From Acetobacteroides hydrogenigenes (GTDB lineage Bacteria; Bacteroidota; Bacteroidia; Bacteroidales; ZOR0009), in assembly GCF_004340205.1 (NCBI RefSeq), contig NZ_SLWB01000001.1:186001-250000 (forward strand): a DNA stretch of 64,000 nucleotides, given 5' to 3'. Shown in pieces: positions 34,558 through 44,347 of this stretch (within the stretch, counting starts at the first letter, position 1; every line of letters starts with the position of its first letter). Below the pieces are notes generated by a model. It was not told the origin of the DNA. It did not search any database and worked only from the letters and a program-made list of their open reading frames with translations. A program made the position numbers and the translations under genes.

Positions 34558-35109
34558 TTATTTCTTTCCGGCAGCAGGAGCGGCTGGTTTTTCTTTAATA
34601 CCAAGCTGCTTAATAACTAAAGGTAGTACATCTACAGCCATAGCAGAATCGTAATATGCAAGAGAAGGAACTGCTGTATCAAAGATGTATGCAAACCCAT
34701 TAGCCTTACCTACAGCCTTAATTGCGTCGGTAATCTTCTCTACAATTGGCTTAAGGAGCGCTGACTGCTGTTTTCCAAGTTCAGACTCAGCATTTTGACC
34801 GTACTCCTGAATGCGCTGTTGAAGATCTTGAATTTCCTTTTCCTTATTCTGGCGAACTAGATCGGCCATCTTTTCTCTACCTTGAGCATAAGCTTGGTAC
34901 TTTTGATTTAGTTCTACCTGAAGTGCTTCTATTTGAGAACCTAGTTCATTTCTTAACTTCATCAACTTAGCCTCTGCAGAGTCTCTTTCTGGCATTTTTG
35001 AAATCACCTCTTGAGTATTGATAATTCCAAATTTTAGGTTTTGTCCAAAAGCGGTGCCACCTAGTAGAACAGCGCAAATTATAAGAAGCGCCTTAATTCC
35101 GTTTTTCAT
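34558..35109 (-). CDS. OmpH/Skp family periplasmic chaperone, second copy
   Basis: 183 aa counted from MKNGIKALLIICAVLLGGTAFGQ, a clear signal peptide. The mature part has the Skp layout: a strand (KFGIINTQEVISKMPE), a long coiled-coil arm at about 45-130 rich in Gln, Glu and Lys, then a return segment (GFAYIFDTAVPSLAYYDSA). Skp proteins carry unfolded outer-membrane proteins to BamA. It follows a second skp-like gene and bamA. The tail KEKPAAPAAGKK is Pro/Ala/Lys-rich. Confidence 0.88.
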   Translation of the reverse strand: MKNGIKALLIICAVLLGGTAFGQNLKFGIINTQEVISKMPERDSAEAKLMKLRNELGSQIEALQVELNQKYQAYAQGREKMADLVRQNKEKEIQDLQQRIQEYGQNAESELGKQQSALLKPIVEKITDAIKAVGKANGFAYIFDTAVPSLAYYDSAMAVDVLPLVIKQLGIKEKPAAPAAGKK

Positions 35110-35153
35110 CTTAATAGTTCTTTTTCGTTTTACGCAAATATACATTTCAAAAA

Positions 35154-35663
35154 TTACTTATAACCTAACTTCTGCAAAACTTCGTCGCTTTTGTCGATTT
35201 TTGGACTTGCAAACATTACCGAAGGATTATTGGCCTTATCAAGAATTAGGGAGTACCCCCCATCTGTGGCTAACTCTTTAACAGCACCAAAAATCTGATC
35301 GTAAAATGGTTTAAGTAGTTCTTCTCTCTTTTTTATCATTAGACCTTCAGGCCCAAAATACTTACGTTGTAGCTCGTTTGCATCAAGCTCCTTTTGCTGC
35401 AAATCGGCCTCCTTGTTTTTCTTCTGAGCCTCGGTCAACAATACCTTTTCTGCTTGATAGGCCCGATAAGCTTGATCTACACCTTCGAACTTCTGCTGCA
35501 CATCGCTTTGGTACTGCTGTGCCAGCTTATCAAGCTGCTCAAGCGCTGCTTTGTAGTTGGGAATCTTCTTAAGGATATACTCCGAGTCTACCACCGCATA
35601 CTTCTGGCTATATCCAAGCATACAAAGCATCGTTAAAGACAGTAGAAGCAGTATTCTTTTCAT
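35154..35663 (-). CDS. OmpH/Skp family periplasmic chaperone, first copy
   Basis: 169 aa counted from MKRILLLLSLTMLCMLGYSQ (signal peptide); the open frame has four extra codons. It has the same fold signals as the neighbouring copy: YAVVDSEYILKKIPNY, then a coiled-coil arm (QQYQSDVQQKFEGVDQAYRAY onwards) and GGYSLILDKANNPSVMFASP. The start lies 12 bp after the bamA stop. Two skp-like genes directly after bamA are usual in Bacteroidota. Confidence 0.88.
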   Translation of the reverse strand: MKRILLLLSLTMLCMLGYSQKYAVVDSEYILKKIPNYKAALEQLDKLAQQYQSDVQQKFEGVDQAYRAYQAEKVLLTEAQKKNKEADLQQKELDANELQRKYFGPEGLMIKKREELLKPFYDQIFGAVKELATDGGYSLILDKANNPSVMFASPKIDKSDEVLQKLGYK

Positions 35664-35674
35664 CCTCAATAGCA

Positions 35675-38206
35675 TTAGTTTGTTGGCATACCAATCACAA
35701 AGTGGAAGTTGCTTCCTCCCGAACCTGGAGCGTGAGGGATATCGTCAAATCCATAAGCCCAGTCGATCCCTAGCATACCAATCATTGGAAGGAAAATACG
35801 AGCACCAACACCCGCTGATCGTACCACTTGGAATGGGTTAAACGACTTTATATCCTGCCAAGCATTTCCTGCTTCAAAGAAGCCGAGTACATATATCGAA
35901 GATTGTGGGGTCAGCGTAATTGGGTAACGAAGTTCCGCACTAAACTTATCGTACACGTTGGCCTTGTTTAGTATTGTTGTAGACTGAACCGACTTTCTAT
36001 AAACATATACAGGCGTTACCTTCTCGTTTTCGTAGCCACGTAAGCCTATCGTTTCTGTACCGTACATTGCATAACCGCTAAGTCCATCACCTCCTACAAC
36101 ATAATTTTCGAAAGGAGAGTACCCGACCTTAGAGTTGTACATGCCAAGATATCCGAACTGACCTTTAACAGCAAGAACAAGATCTTTAAATATGCTTTGG
36201 TAGAAAGTACCTTTAAAACCAACCTTGTAGTACTCTACCCAGCGATAGCGCTCTTTATCGGTCATCCCCGTTTTGGTTTCTTCGTTGTAAAGGGAATAGT
36301 CTTTCCCGTTTACCAAAGAATAAGGGAAGGTGGCCTTTAATGAAAGCGACACTTCAGATCCTCCACGAGGATAGATCGGGTTATTCGTAGAATTACGCGA
36401 TAGCGCGGTTGAAAAGTTAAGATTGGTAGAAGTTCCATTGCTTATGATAAAACCATTCCAGTCTTTCAAGTTGTAAACTTCAGCACTTATAGCAGTTGAT
36501 AAGGTAAACCAGTTGTCTGGCCAGTTCAAACGGCGACCCAACCCAATTGATCCCCCAATTACTTTAAAATACTCATCTCCGGCTTGATAGTAGTAGCTAC
36601 TATTATTCATTACCTGATAGTACAAGGAAACAGAGAATGATTGTGGCTTCTTTCCTCCAAGCCATGGCTCAGTAAAGCTAGCAGAGAACGCTTTGTAGTA
36701 CGATCCGTTGGTTTGGGCACGAAGCGAAAGCGACTGGCTATCTCCGGTAGGAATAGGACGCCAAGCTCCCTTATCAAATATACGTCGAGCAGAGAAGTTA
36801 TTGAATCGAAGTCCTATCGACCCTACAAACATATTACCACCCCAGCCTCCTGAAAGTTCGAGTTGGTCATTCGACTTCTCGCTAACCGTATAGGTTATAC
36901 CAACAGTACTCTCCTGCTGGTTTGGATCCATTTGAATTCCTTCTCCCAACTTTTCTGCATCAAAGTGGCCAAGCTGACCCAAGTAACGAATTGTATTTAC
37001 AATGTTATCGCGACGGTATAAGTCCCCAGGCTTAGTTTGAAGTTCTCTGCGAATAACATGTTCGTTGGTTCTATCGTTTCCTGCTATTTTTACGTACGAA
37101 ATGGTTGCAGGCTTTCCTTCGTTAACTCTGATTTCAATATCAACAGAATCATTCTCAACCTTAACCTCGATGGGTGTAGCATTAAAAAATAGGTATCCCT
37201 GATTCTGATAGATATTCGCCACCGATTCTTCGTCGGTATTTAATCGTTTATCCAACGCCACCTTGTCATAGTAGTCGCCTTTCTTTATCTTAAGTAGGGT
37301 ATTCAGCTCTTCAGCCGTATTCTTAGTGTTACCAATCCAATTAATAGAACGGAAGTAGTACCGATGTCCTTCTTCCAATCTGATTGTTATTCCAATTCGA
37401 TCATCGCTTACTTTATAAACCGAATCGTTCACAATTTTGGCATCACGATAACCCTTCTGCTCATAAAAGCTTACAAGTTCCTTTTTATCGTTCTCGTAAT
37501 CGCTCTTGATGAATTTTGACACGTTAAAAATATTCCAATCGCGACGGTGAGTTTTCTTAAAAACCCTACGAAGACGCTCGTCGGTATAGTTGTTATTCCC
37601 ATCAAAAACAATATCCTTAATTTTCACCTTCTTATTCTTATTAATGGCAATAAGCAGATGCTCCGTATTTTGAACTACAGTATCTGGCTTTTGAGTAATA
37701 TTTACATCAACATTTAAGTATCCTTTATTAATGTAATACTTCTTAATAAGATCTTTGGTTGTGCTAAGCATGAACTCGGTAATGGTTGTTCCTCGCTTAA
37801 GCTTTAACTTGTCATTTAAATCGGTTACCTCAGATTTCTTTGCCCCTTTAAAGTCCCAGTTATACAGACGAGGCTTCTCCAACAAATCAACTTTAAGCCA
37901 AATTTTATCACCTTCAACTTTAGCCACTCGAATCTTCACATCACCGAAAAGATCTTGCTCCCACAGCTTCTTTACAGCTCGTGCAAATACATCTCCAGGT
38001 AAAGTTACAGTATCACCTTTGGCTATTCCTGTAACGCCAATGTAAAGATCCGGATCTAAATATTTTACACCTTCAATAGAAATGTTTTCAACTACGTATT
38101 TCTTAGGAGACTCGTAGTTCAGCTCAACATCAACCGTCTGATCTTGAGCAACTATCTTGCCCGCAAACAGTATAAACAATAAGAGAAAAAATGCTCTTCT
38201 TTGCAT
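35675..38206 (-). CDS. bamA: outer-membrane protein assembly factor BamA
   Basis: 843 aa, the central insertase for outer-membrane beta-barrels. It has a signal peptide (MQRRAFFLLLFILFAGKIVAQ). POTRA repeats span about 35-430 (VENISIEGVKYLDPDLY, VKIKDIVFDGNNNYTDERLR, YYFRSINWIGNTKNTAEEL, TISYVKIAGNDRTNEHVI). The 16-stranded barrel contains the VRG-type loop motif GLRGYE and ends in FHFVIGMPTN. It stands between uppS upstream and two skp genes downstream, which is the standard envelope-biogenesis context. Confidence 0.94.
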   Translation of the reverse strand: MQRRAFFLLLFILFAGKIVAQDQTVDVELNYESPKKYVVENISIEGVKYLDPDLYIGVTGIAKGDTVTLPGDVFARAVKKLWEQDLFGDVKIRVAKVEGDKIWLKVDLLEKPRLYNWDFKGAKKSEVTDLNDKLKLKRGTTITEFMLSTTKDLIKKYYINKGYLNVDVNITQKPDTVVQNTEHLLIAINKNKKVKIKDIVFDGNNNYTDERLRRVFKKTHRRDWNIFNVSKFIKSDYENDKKELVSFYEQKGYRDAKIVNDSVYKVSDDRIGITIRLEEGHRYYFRSINWIGNTKNTAEELNTLLKIKKGDYYDKVALDKRLNTDEESVANIYQNQGYLFFNATPIEVKVENDSVDIEIRVNEGKPATISYVKIAGNDRTNEHVIRRELQTKPGDLYRRDNIVNTIRYLGQLGHFDAEKLGEGIQMDPNQQESTVGITYTVSEKSNDQLELSGGWGGNMFVGSIGLRFNNFSARRIFDKGAWRPIPTGDSQSLSLRAQTNGSYYKAFSASFTEPWLGGKKPQSFSVSLYYQVMNNSSYYYQAGDEYFKVIGGSIGLGRRLNWPDNWFTLSTAISAEVYNLKDWNGFIISNGTSTNLNFSTALSRNSTNNPIYPRGGSEVSLSLKATFPYSLVNGKDYSLYNEETKTGMTDKERYRWVEYYKVGFKGTFYQSIFKDLVLAVKGQFGYLGMYNSKVGYSPFENYVVGGDGLSGYAMYGTETIGLRGYENEKVTPVYVYRKSVQSTTILNKANVYDKFSAELRYPITLTPQSSIYVLGFFEAGNAWQDIKSFNPFQVVRSAGVGARIFLPMIGMLGIDWAYGFDDIPHAPGSGGSNFHFVIGMPTN

Positions 38207-38229
38207 TATTATGAATAATGAAGTTAGAC

Positions 38230-38979
38230 TTATAACTTTACTTGTTCACTCGTTTTACCAAATCGTCTCTCCCTTTTTTGGTAGTCGACTATGGCTTTTA
38301 TAAACTCTTCCTTATTAAAGTCGGGCCACAAAACAGGTGAGAAGTAAAATTCGGAGTAGGCACACTGCCATAGCAAGAAGTTGCTAATCCGCTGTTCGCC
38401 GCTAGTTCTAATTATCAACTCTGGATCTGGCATCTCACGCGTTGTAAGATATAACGAAACAGTTTGCTCATTTATTGCACCCATATCAAGTTTACCGCCC
38501 TCTACATCTTTACAAATATCCCGAATGGCTTTAGTTATTTCCCATCGAGCGCTGTAGCTGAGCGCTAACGTAAGAACCAATCCTGTATTGCCAGATGTAT
38601 TTTCGATAGCCTTTAAAAGCTTCTCCAGCACCCCTGTAGGAAGCGAATCAAGATCGCCTATCGCATTTAACCTGACATTATTCTTATTAAGGTTAGGAGT
38701 TTCCGATTCTATTGTAGACACCAAAAGGGTCATTAGCCCTTCCACCTCGTCTTTTGGTCGAGACCAATTCTCCGTCGAAAAGGCGTATAGCGTAAGGTAC
38801 TTTACGCCCAACTCTGCTGCAATCTCAACGGATGCCGTAACAGAGTTCACCCCTTTTCGGTGGCCAAACAAGCGCTGGTTGCCTAATTTTCTAGCCCATC
38901 TACCGTTTCCATCCATAATAATTGCAACGTGCTGGGGCACTCTACACTTATCTACAGACTCAACTGACATTTTCTTCAT
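38230..38979 (-). CDS. uppS: isoprenyl transferase (undecaprenyl diphosphate synthase)
   Basis: Cis-prenyltransferase that makes the C55 lipid carrier for cell-wall and O-antigen units. 249 aa. The catalytic Asp23 lies in VAIIMDGNGRWAR, FSTENWSRP follows, and the C-terminal DPELIIRTSGEQRISNFLLW is the signature. It starts six bases after the upstream barrel protein gene ends and lies 23 bp before bamA, so it is probably co-transcribed with both. Confidence 0.94.
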   Translation of the reverse strand: MKKMSVESVDKCRVPQHVAIIMDGNGRWARKLGNQRLFGHRKGVNSVTASVEIAAELGVKYLTLYAFSTENWSRPKDEVEGLMTLLVSTIESETPNLNKNNVRLNAIGDLDSLPTGVLEKLLKAIENTSGNTGLVLTLALSYSARWEITKAIRDICKDVEGGKLDMGAINEQTVSLYLTTREMPDPELIIRTSGEQRISNFLLWQCAYSEFYFSPVLWPDFNKEEFIKAIVDYQKRERRFGKTSEQVKL

Positions 38980-38985
38980 TCGCTT

Positions 38986-39648
38986 TTATAAGTATGCAGG
39001 GCATGTTTTCTGCCCCAATTTTAACCGATAGGATAATACCAGACCATAAAAAGCAAACCAGTCATTATTAATTAGTACTGATCTGCCAGAAGTTACATTA
39101 CTATAGCCATCCAACTTGTCGTTAAACGTTTTGGATAGCTGAACCTCTACCCCCATTGTTAAACGGGGAGATGCTGCAATCTTAATTCCTGCACCAAATG
39201 GTATTGCGGGAATGATGCTATCATCATAAAAGTAGCATCCTATTCCAACGAGCAAATATGGTGAAAAAAAATCATCCTTCACCCTTAATGGATTAAAAGG
39301 GATGAAGTTTACCTCATATTTTACATCAACATTAATATATTGTCGGCTAAACTCAATTTCGGGAGGAATTCTAGGAAGGAAGCTACCAATGTTTTTTGAA
39401 CTTCCTGAAAGCATGCCGGCTCCGACAGAAAGACGGATGCTATTATAGTCGTCAAAAAGCCTACGGTAAAAAGCCCCACCACAAAAAGACGGAGACTTAA
39501 ATATGTTTATATGATTAAAATCGCCTAAATAAGCACTCGCTCCTCCTTGTAGTCCAATTTCATGCACCTCCTGTCCCCGCATCTGTTTGACATACAGAAC
39601 AAGAAAGAAGATCATAAAAAGAATCCTAAAACAGCGAATAGCCTTCAT
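38986..39648 (-). CDS. outer-membrane beta-barrel protein, DUF6089-like
   Basis: 220 aa. A signal segment is followed by short amphipathic strands with Gly and aromatic residues (EIGLQGGASAYLGDFNHINIF, GAFYRRLFDDYNSIRLSVGAG, GLVLSYRLKLGQ). In Bacteroidota a DUF6089-type gene very often precedes uppS-bamA, which fits here. The start overlaps the stop of the preceding barrel gene by one base (39648). Its function in the envelope is unknown. Confidence 0.75.
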   Translation of the reverse strand: MKAIRCFRILFMIFFLVLYVKQMRGQEVHEIGLQGGASAYLGDFNHINIFKSPSFCGGAFYRRLFDDYNSIRLSVGAGMLSGSSKNIGSFLPRIPPEIEFSRQYINVDVKYEVNFIPFNPLRVKDDFFSPYLLVGIGCYFYDDSIIPAIPFGAGIKIAASPRLTMGVEVQLSKTFNDKLDGYSNVTSGRSVLINNDWFAFYGLVLSYRLKLGQKTCPAYL

Positions 39649-40412
39649 TATCGTCTATAAGAGCGTGACTTTCTCCAATTTGTTTTCTGGTAGCCTAATT
39701 GGTAAACCAGCCCAGCGCTTATGGACAAGTAGGCATCTTTACTCTTCGAATATAACTCGTTACTATAGCCATCGAGATAATCGGTCAGGGTAAAAACATA
39801 GTTTGTTTCTAAAAAAAGCCTTATATCTCTTGCTATAGGCAGCGTACTTCCTATACCAACCGGAAAAACAGGCGTTGCAGTTTTACCTCCTTCGTACCCA
39901 ACAAGTGAAGCGTTGCTGAGTTTTTCATTAGGAGATAGGGCATAAATACAGGCTCCGACACCTGCTTGAATGTATAGAGATGGGTAAACATTTTTATTCC
40001 AGCCTTGCCGACGGAGAGAAGATCGATAGAAAAACGGCTCCTTTTCTGTCACTATATAGTACACACCTATTGCCGATACATCTAAAATGAAAGAAGAAAA
40101 ACTATAGCCCCTACCCTCATTTCGCGATCCCTTATCGGTACCAGCAAGAAGCCCCACAATGCCGTTTAGTTTAAAAGAAACTCTAGGATTTATATTATAC
40201 TTGTAGTATCCCTCAAGCCCAGGCCTTTTAGACATTTGTGCAATTTCCGAAATACTTTTAGGACCCGCATTTTCAGCCCCTCCAATATCTGTATACGCTG
40301 TTAGCATTGACAAACCGAGCCCAAATTCGCTAACCGTTTTTTGGTTAACTTGAGAATAACCTGGCCAGGCAATCGAGACTAACAGCAATATAACAATCAG
40401 CGAATTCCTCAT
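39648..40412 (-). CDS. outer-membrane beta-barrel protein, porin-like
   Basis: 254 aa with the signal peptide MRNSLIVILLLVSIAWPGYSQ. Barrel-like strands run through the protein (SEFGLGLSMLTAYTDIGG, VSFKLNGIVGLLAGTD, LFLETNYVFTLTDYLDGYSNE). The phrase YLDGYSN is shared with DGYSNVTS in the next gene, so the two are distant tandem paralogues of the DUF6089 kind. It is the first gene of a run that continues through uppS, bamA and two skp genes. Confidence 0.75.
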   Translation of the reverse strand: MRNSLIVILLLVSIAWPGYSQVNQKTVSEFGLGLSMLTAYTDIGGAENAGPKSISEIAQMSKRPGLEGYYKYNINPRVSFKLNGIVGLLAGTDKGSRNEGRGYSFSSFILDVSAIGVYYIVTEKEPFFYRSSLRRQGWNKNVYPSLYIQAGVGACIYALSPNEKLSNASLVGYEGGKTATPVFPVGIGSTLPIARDIRLFLETNYVFTLTDYLDGYSNELYSKSKDAYLSISAGLVYQLGYQKTNWRKSRSYRR

Positions 40413-40490
40413 TAAATCAAAATTACCAATACTACGTTAAGCAAATCTATCATAAAAAAACAAAACTACACATTTAACTTTAATAAAATA

Positions 40491-41366
40491 CTAGTTTCTT
40501 TTATCAAGCCCCCAGAGCAGCTTACTCCTCAAGTTAACACAGAAGTTTGCCCCCGGAAACTTTATAAATTTTATTTGTGCCTTTGATTTTTTGAGCCTTA
40601 GCGATGTTCCACTTGGTATGGTGAACCTATGATTATCCATAGACCAAATGGCATACCCTGTTCTCGATTCGACCTCTAGCTGCAGTATTGATGTGTCAGG
40701 AACAACTAGCGGTCTCATATTAAGGTTATGAGGAGCTATTGGAGATATTACAAATACATCAGAATGAGGGTCAACTATTGGGCCACCTATACTCAACGAA
40801 TAGGCCGTAGATCCTGTTGGTGTAGCCACTATAACGCCATCAGCCCAATAAGTTCCCAGAAATTCGCCATTAATATACGCATGAATGGTTATCATAGATG
40901 CATCCTGCTTTTGCACGGTTGCCTCATTTAGAGCAGAAGGGAAAGATGGCAATAGGCCATCGGTTTCTACCTCTATCATTGAACGAGATTCTATGGAAAA
41001 AGTCTTATCCAACAAGGATTGTACTGCTTCATCAACATCATCAAGCGAAGTGAACGTTAAGAAGCCCAACCTGCCGACATTTACCCCCCAAATAGGAATA
41101 TTGGTATCGCGAACTAGCGAAACGCAATCGAGTAGCGTTCCATCTCCGCCAATACTTACAAGCACGTCTACCTCCGGGAAGTCATCGGCTCCACAATAGG
41201 TTCGATCTGCTGTAAATTCAAGTTCTGGAAGTGTTTCAAGGAATCCTTGCGAGATATGTAGCGTCGAAATGGCATTAAGCTTAGAAAGGAACAAGAGAAC
41301 ATCCCCTATTCGTGAGCAGCTAACAAGTGGACGTCCATAAACAGCTATACGAATCTTGCTTTCCAT
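40491..41366 (-). CDS. nadK: NAD kinase
   Basis: Phosphorylates NAD to NADP. 291 aa. The GGDGT motif is at 73-77 (VSIGGDGTLLD), GRLGFL follows, and DGVIVATPTGSTAYSLSIGGP forms the second part of the active site. It begins 9 bp after the CBS-domain gene and is 78 bp from the next gene downstream, so it probably shares a transcript with the CBS gene. Confidence 0.94.
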   Translation of the reverse strand: MESKIRIAVYGRPLVSCSRIGDVLLFLSKLNAISTLHISQGFLETLPELEFTADRTYCGADDFPEVDVLVSIGGDGTLLDCVSLVRDTNIPIWGVNVGRLGFLTFTSLDDVDEAVQSLLDKTFSIESRSMIEVETDGLLPSFPSALNEATVQKQDASMITIHAYINGEFLGTYWADGVIVATPTGSTAYSLSIGGPIVDPHSDVFVISPIAPHNLNMRPLVVPDTSILQLEVESRTGYAIWSMDNHRFTIPSGTSLRLKKSKAQIKFIKFPGANFCVNLRSKLLWGLDKRN

Positions 41367-41375
41367 TTTCCAAGG

Positions 41376-42047
41376 CTATAGGTTTAGTAGCTTCATGAGT
41401 AGATCGTAACGCTCGTCCAACAATTCGTCCATGTCATTATTCGCATTGTAAACGCCTACCACGTTGTAGCTATATCTGTTAAAAGTTTGAATAATCGACG
41501 TAATATCAGCAGTATTTACCTTTATGGTTAGCTCCACCATTGTTGTGTCCGGAATATTCGTAAGGTGCGAAAATAGAATTTTTGCCTCATTAGATTCTAC
41601 CACCTGTGCAACGTGCGCTAAGGAGTAGTCTTTAATTCCCATTTGGAGAACAATTATTCCTCCTTGATTTTCGAGCGAGGAATTCTCGGTAAATTTTACG
41701 ATTAGCTCCGATACCGATATTGCTCCCAGATATTCCTTTTCGGCGTTTACTACGGGTATAACCGACAAGTTTAGCCGTGAAGCCATCGAAAGCACATCAA
41801 AAATTGGAACATTATCCTCTATAAAGCCACCTCCATCGTTTAGCCTATAATCGCCTATAAGCACCTCGGGATCATTCATGTCGAGTATGTCCGATTCGGA
41901 AATTAAGCCGACAAGCCTACGACTATCGTCTACCACCGGCAGGTGCGATACTTTAAAAACCTCCATTAGCGTAAGGGCTTTGCCTCCTGTGTCAGTAATT
42001 TTTAACGCAGGAATCATATCAGACATCAAATCGGCAGACAACTTCAT
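41376..42047 (-). CDS. CBS-domain protein with C-terminal ACT-like region
   Basis: 223 aa counted from MKLSADLMSDMIPALKI; the longer open frame reaches into the divergent pdxJ gene and was rejected. Two CBS motifs are seen at about 1-60 (HLPVVDDSRRLVGLISESDILD) and 75-130 (LSVIPVVNAEKEYLGAISVSELI). A C-terminal part follows that looks like a small-ligand ACT fold (GIIVLQMGIKDYSLAHVAQVVE, TMVELTIKVNTADITSIIQTF). CBS pairs usually sense adenine nucleotides. It lies just upstream of nadK, and a link to nucleotide levels is tempting but unproven. Confidence 0.82.
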   Translation of the reverse strand: MKLSADLMSDMIPALKITDTGGKALTLMEVFKVSHLPVVDDSRRLVGLISESDILDMNDPEVLIGDYRLNDGGGFIEDNVPIFDVLSMASRLNLSVIPVVNAEKEYLGAISVSELIVKFTENSSLENQGGIIVLQMGIKDYSLAHVAQVVESNEAKILFSHLTNIPDTTMVELTIKVNTADITSIIQTFNRYSYNVVGVYNANNDMDELLDERYDLLMKLLNL

Positions 42048-42095
42048 CAAGATTTCTCCTAAATTTGCATTACTACTAATAAAATCGTTATAGCG

Positions 42096-42809
42096 ATGAC
42101 TAAGCTTAGTGTAAATATAAATAAAATTGCCACAATTCGAAACGCACGTGGCGGTAATACGCCAAATGTTGTGGAAGCGGCTATTAACTGCGAGAGATTC
42201 GGAGCACAGGGTATTACCGTACACCCTCGCCCTGACGAAAGACATATCCGCTACCAGGATGTACGTGATCTTAAAAAGGTGGTAACAACCGAGTTCAACA
42301 TAGAGGGCTACCCTTGTAAGGAGTTTATCGACCTTGTACTAGAGGTTGTTCCTGCACAGGTGACGCTTGTTCCAGACCCTCCTACCGCCATTACATCAAA
42401 CGCGGGTTGGGACACGAAAGCCAACAAGGCATTCCTTGCTGATGTTATAAAAACGTTTCAGCAGAAAGGCATTAGGGTCTCCATTTTTGTTGATCCATCA
42501 GTAGAAATGGTGCAGCACGCTTTAGAGACCGGCACAAACCGCATTGAGCTCTACACCGAGCCCTACGCAAGCCTATATCCAATGGATAGAGAGCGAGCCA
42601 TCAAGCCTTTTATTGAGGCTGCGAAAGAAGCGAACAAGCTAGGACTAGGGCTAAATGCAGGGCACGACCTTAGCCTCGAAAACTTGGCATACTTCTACAA
42701 GAACATCCCCGGACTTGATGAGGTATCCATTGGGCACGCGCTCATCTCCGATGCGCTATACCTGGGCTTGGAGGAAACCATAAAGCGCTACCTCAACCAG
42801 CTTAAGTAA
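42096..42809 (+). CDS. pdxJ: pyridoxine 5'-phosphate synthase
   Basis: Condenses 1-deoxyxylulose 5-phosphate with amino-acetone phosphate to pyridoxine 5'-phosphate in vitamin B6 synthesis. 237 aa TIM barrel with [16 protein letters not shown] at the start, [14 protein letters not shown], and [15 protein letters not shown] near the end, all typical. It is divergent from the CBS/nadK genes with 48 bp between the starts. It is followed by an alpha/beta hydrolase gene after 1 bp. Confidence 0.94.
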   Translation: MTKLSVNINKIATIRNARGGNTPNVVEAAINCERFGAQGITVHPRPDERHIRYQDVRDLKKVVTTEFNIEGYPCKEFIDLVLEVVPAQVTLVPDPPTAITSNAGWDTKANKAFLADVIKTFQQKGIRVSIFVDPSVEMVQHALETGTNRIELYTEPYASLYPMDRERAIKPFIEAAKEANKLGLGLNAGHDLSLENLAYFYKNIPGLDEVSIGHALISDALYLGLEETIKRYLNQLK

Positions 42810-42810
42810 C

Positions 42811-43629
42811 ATGAAACTTTTCTATCGGCATTTTGGCAACGGATGGCCTCTTATTATTGTACATGGCCTATACGGATCGTCTGACAATTGGCTGTCGGTT
42901 GCCAAAAGGCTCGAGACACATTTCAGCATTTACTTGATAGACCTAAGAAATCACGGTCATTCGCCCCACTCCTCCATCCATAGCTACGAAGCAATGGCGC
43001 TTGACCTAAGCGAGTTCATTGAGGATAAACACATAGAAAAGCCAATACTTATTGGCCATTCTATGGGAGGCAAAGTCGTAATGCAGTACGGCTTAATGTT
43101 TCCCAACAGGGTACAACGGGTGGTGGTGGTTGACATTTCACCCCTTAGCAACAGTCACAATCAGCACAAGCAACATATCATAGAAGAGCATAAGAGCATT
43201 ATTTCAACACTTAAGGGCCTCCCCATAGAATCAGTCAACAGCTACGTCGAGGCTGACATTATGCTTAAAAAGCATATCGATTCTGAAAGACTCCGAGGAT
43301 TTCTTTTAAAGAATCTTGGCAGACAAGGAAAAGGCTTTCGCTGGAAGTTCAACTTAACGGTTATCGCAGAACAACTAGAGAGCATCATGCAAGGGTTTGA
43401 AATCAACAATCCTAAACACGTAAACCAAAACAGTTTCCCTATACTATTTATTAAAGGTAAAGAGTCTGATTACATAGATGACGACGACATTAAAGCCATC
43501 CACCAATTCTACCCTGAATTCAAAATGGTTGGAATTGATAATGCCGGACATTGGGTTCATGCCGAACAGCAAGATCGTTTTATAAATGAGCTAATACAAT
43601 TTTGTTCAATCGAAGCACATCTCTCCTAG
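42811..43629 (+). CDS. alpha/beta hydrolase
   Basis: 272 aa. The nucleophile elbow is GHSMGG with Ser84, the oxyanion region is HGLYGSSDNW and the catalytic His is in NAGHWVHAE. The layout resembles YbfF-type esterases. It is co-directional with pdxJ (1 bp between) and its 3' end overlaps the convergent exonuclease gene by four bases. The substrate is unknown. Base composition is somewhat more AT-rich than pdxJ. Confidence 0.85.
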   Translation: MKLFYRHFGNGWPLIIVHGLYGSSDNWLSVAKRLETHFSIYLIDLRNHGHSPHSSIHSYEAMALDLSEFIEDKHIEKPILIGHSMGGKVVMQYGLMFPNRVQRVVVVDISPLSNSHNQHKQHIIEEHKSIISTLKGLPIESVNSYVEADIMLKKHIDSERLRGFLLKNLGRQGKGFRWKFNLTVIAEQLESIMQGFEINNPKHVNQNSFPILFIKGKESDYIDDDDIKAIHQFYPEFKMVGIDNAGHWVHAEQQDRFINELIQFCSIEAHLS

Positions 43630-44345
43630 GGCACCACCTCTACCATTTCTTGGGTTAAAACATCTTCGCCTTTATAACGCTGCATAATCTGCGCTACGGC
43701 AACCACATCCTTCTCGCAGTACGCTGCAATCCGTTTTATATCCTTTTCTTTATAGTATACCTCTGCCACCATACTCCCGTCTATATCGTCCTTAGGCGTT
43801 GGGATGTTTAGGATGGTGGTAAGCAGATGCAGCGAGGTGTAGTGCTTGTAATCGCCGAACTTCCACAACTCGAGCGTATCCAGAAATGGCACCTCCCAAG
43901 GCTTTTTCCCGGCAACATCAAGAATAGACGGAAGTTCTAAGCCGTTAACAATCATCCGCCTGGCAACATACGGAAAGTCGAATTCCTTACCGTTATGGGC
44001 GCAGATGTAGGTATTTTTTTTCGATGTAAATTGGCTTAAAGCCTTTGCAAATCCTTTCAGAATTTCAACCTCATCATCACTAGCAAAAGACTTAACCCGA
44101 AAAGACATTTTTTCATCCTTTTCAACAAACGCCCCCATTGAAATACAGACGATTTGACCAAACTCGGCATATATTCCAGCACGCGGATATAGTTCTTCAG
44201 GCGTTTGCGAATCTTTTGCCAGCGAGCCAGCCTTTTTATCCCAGAGTTCCCGTAAAACATCGGGCATTGCCCCGTAGCTTTCGAACAGCGGAACGGTTTC
44301 GATATCCACAAAGATGACATTCTTCAGGTTGATGTGCTTCAGCAT
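43626..44345 (-). CDS. predicted 3'-5' exonuclease (PolB-like, RNase H fold)
   Basis: 239 aa, DEDD-type exonuclease of the DNA_pol_B_exo2 kind. The first motif is FVDIET with Asp14 and Glu16, the second is AHNGKEFDFPYVARR, and the third contains YCEKDVVAVAQIMQRY with an Asp. No polymerase domain is present, so it is a free-standing nuclease. The start lies 2 bp after the udk stop, indicating one transcript with the uridine kinase. Confidence 0.82.
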   Translation of the reverse strand: MLKHINLKNVIFVDIETVPLFESYGAMPDVLRELWDKKAGSLAKDSQTPEELYPRAGIYAEFGQIVCISMGAFVEKDEKMSFRVKSFASDDEVEILKGFAKALSQFTSKKNTYICAHNGKEFDFPYVARRMIVNGLELPSILDVAGKKPWEVPFLDTLELWKFGDYKHYTSLHLLTTILNIPTPKDDIDGSMVAEVYYKEKDIKRIAAYCEKDVVAVAQIMQRYKGEDVLTQEMVEVVP

Positions 44346-44347
44346 GG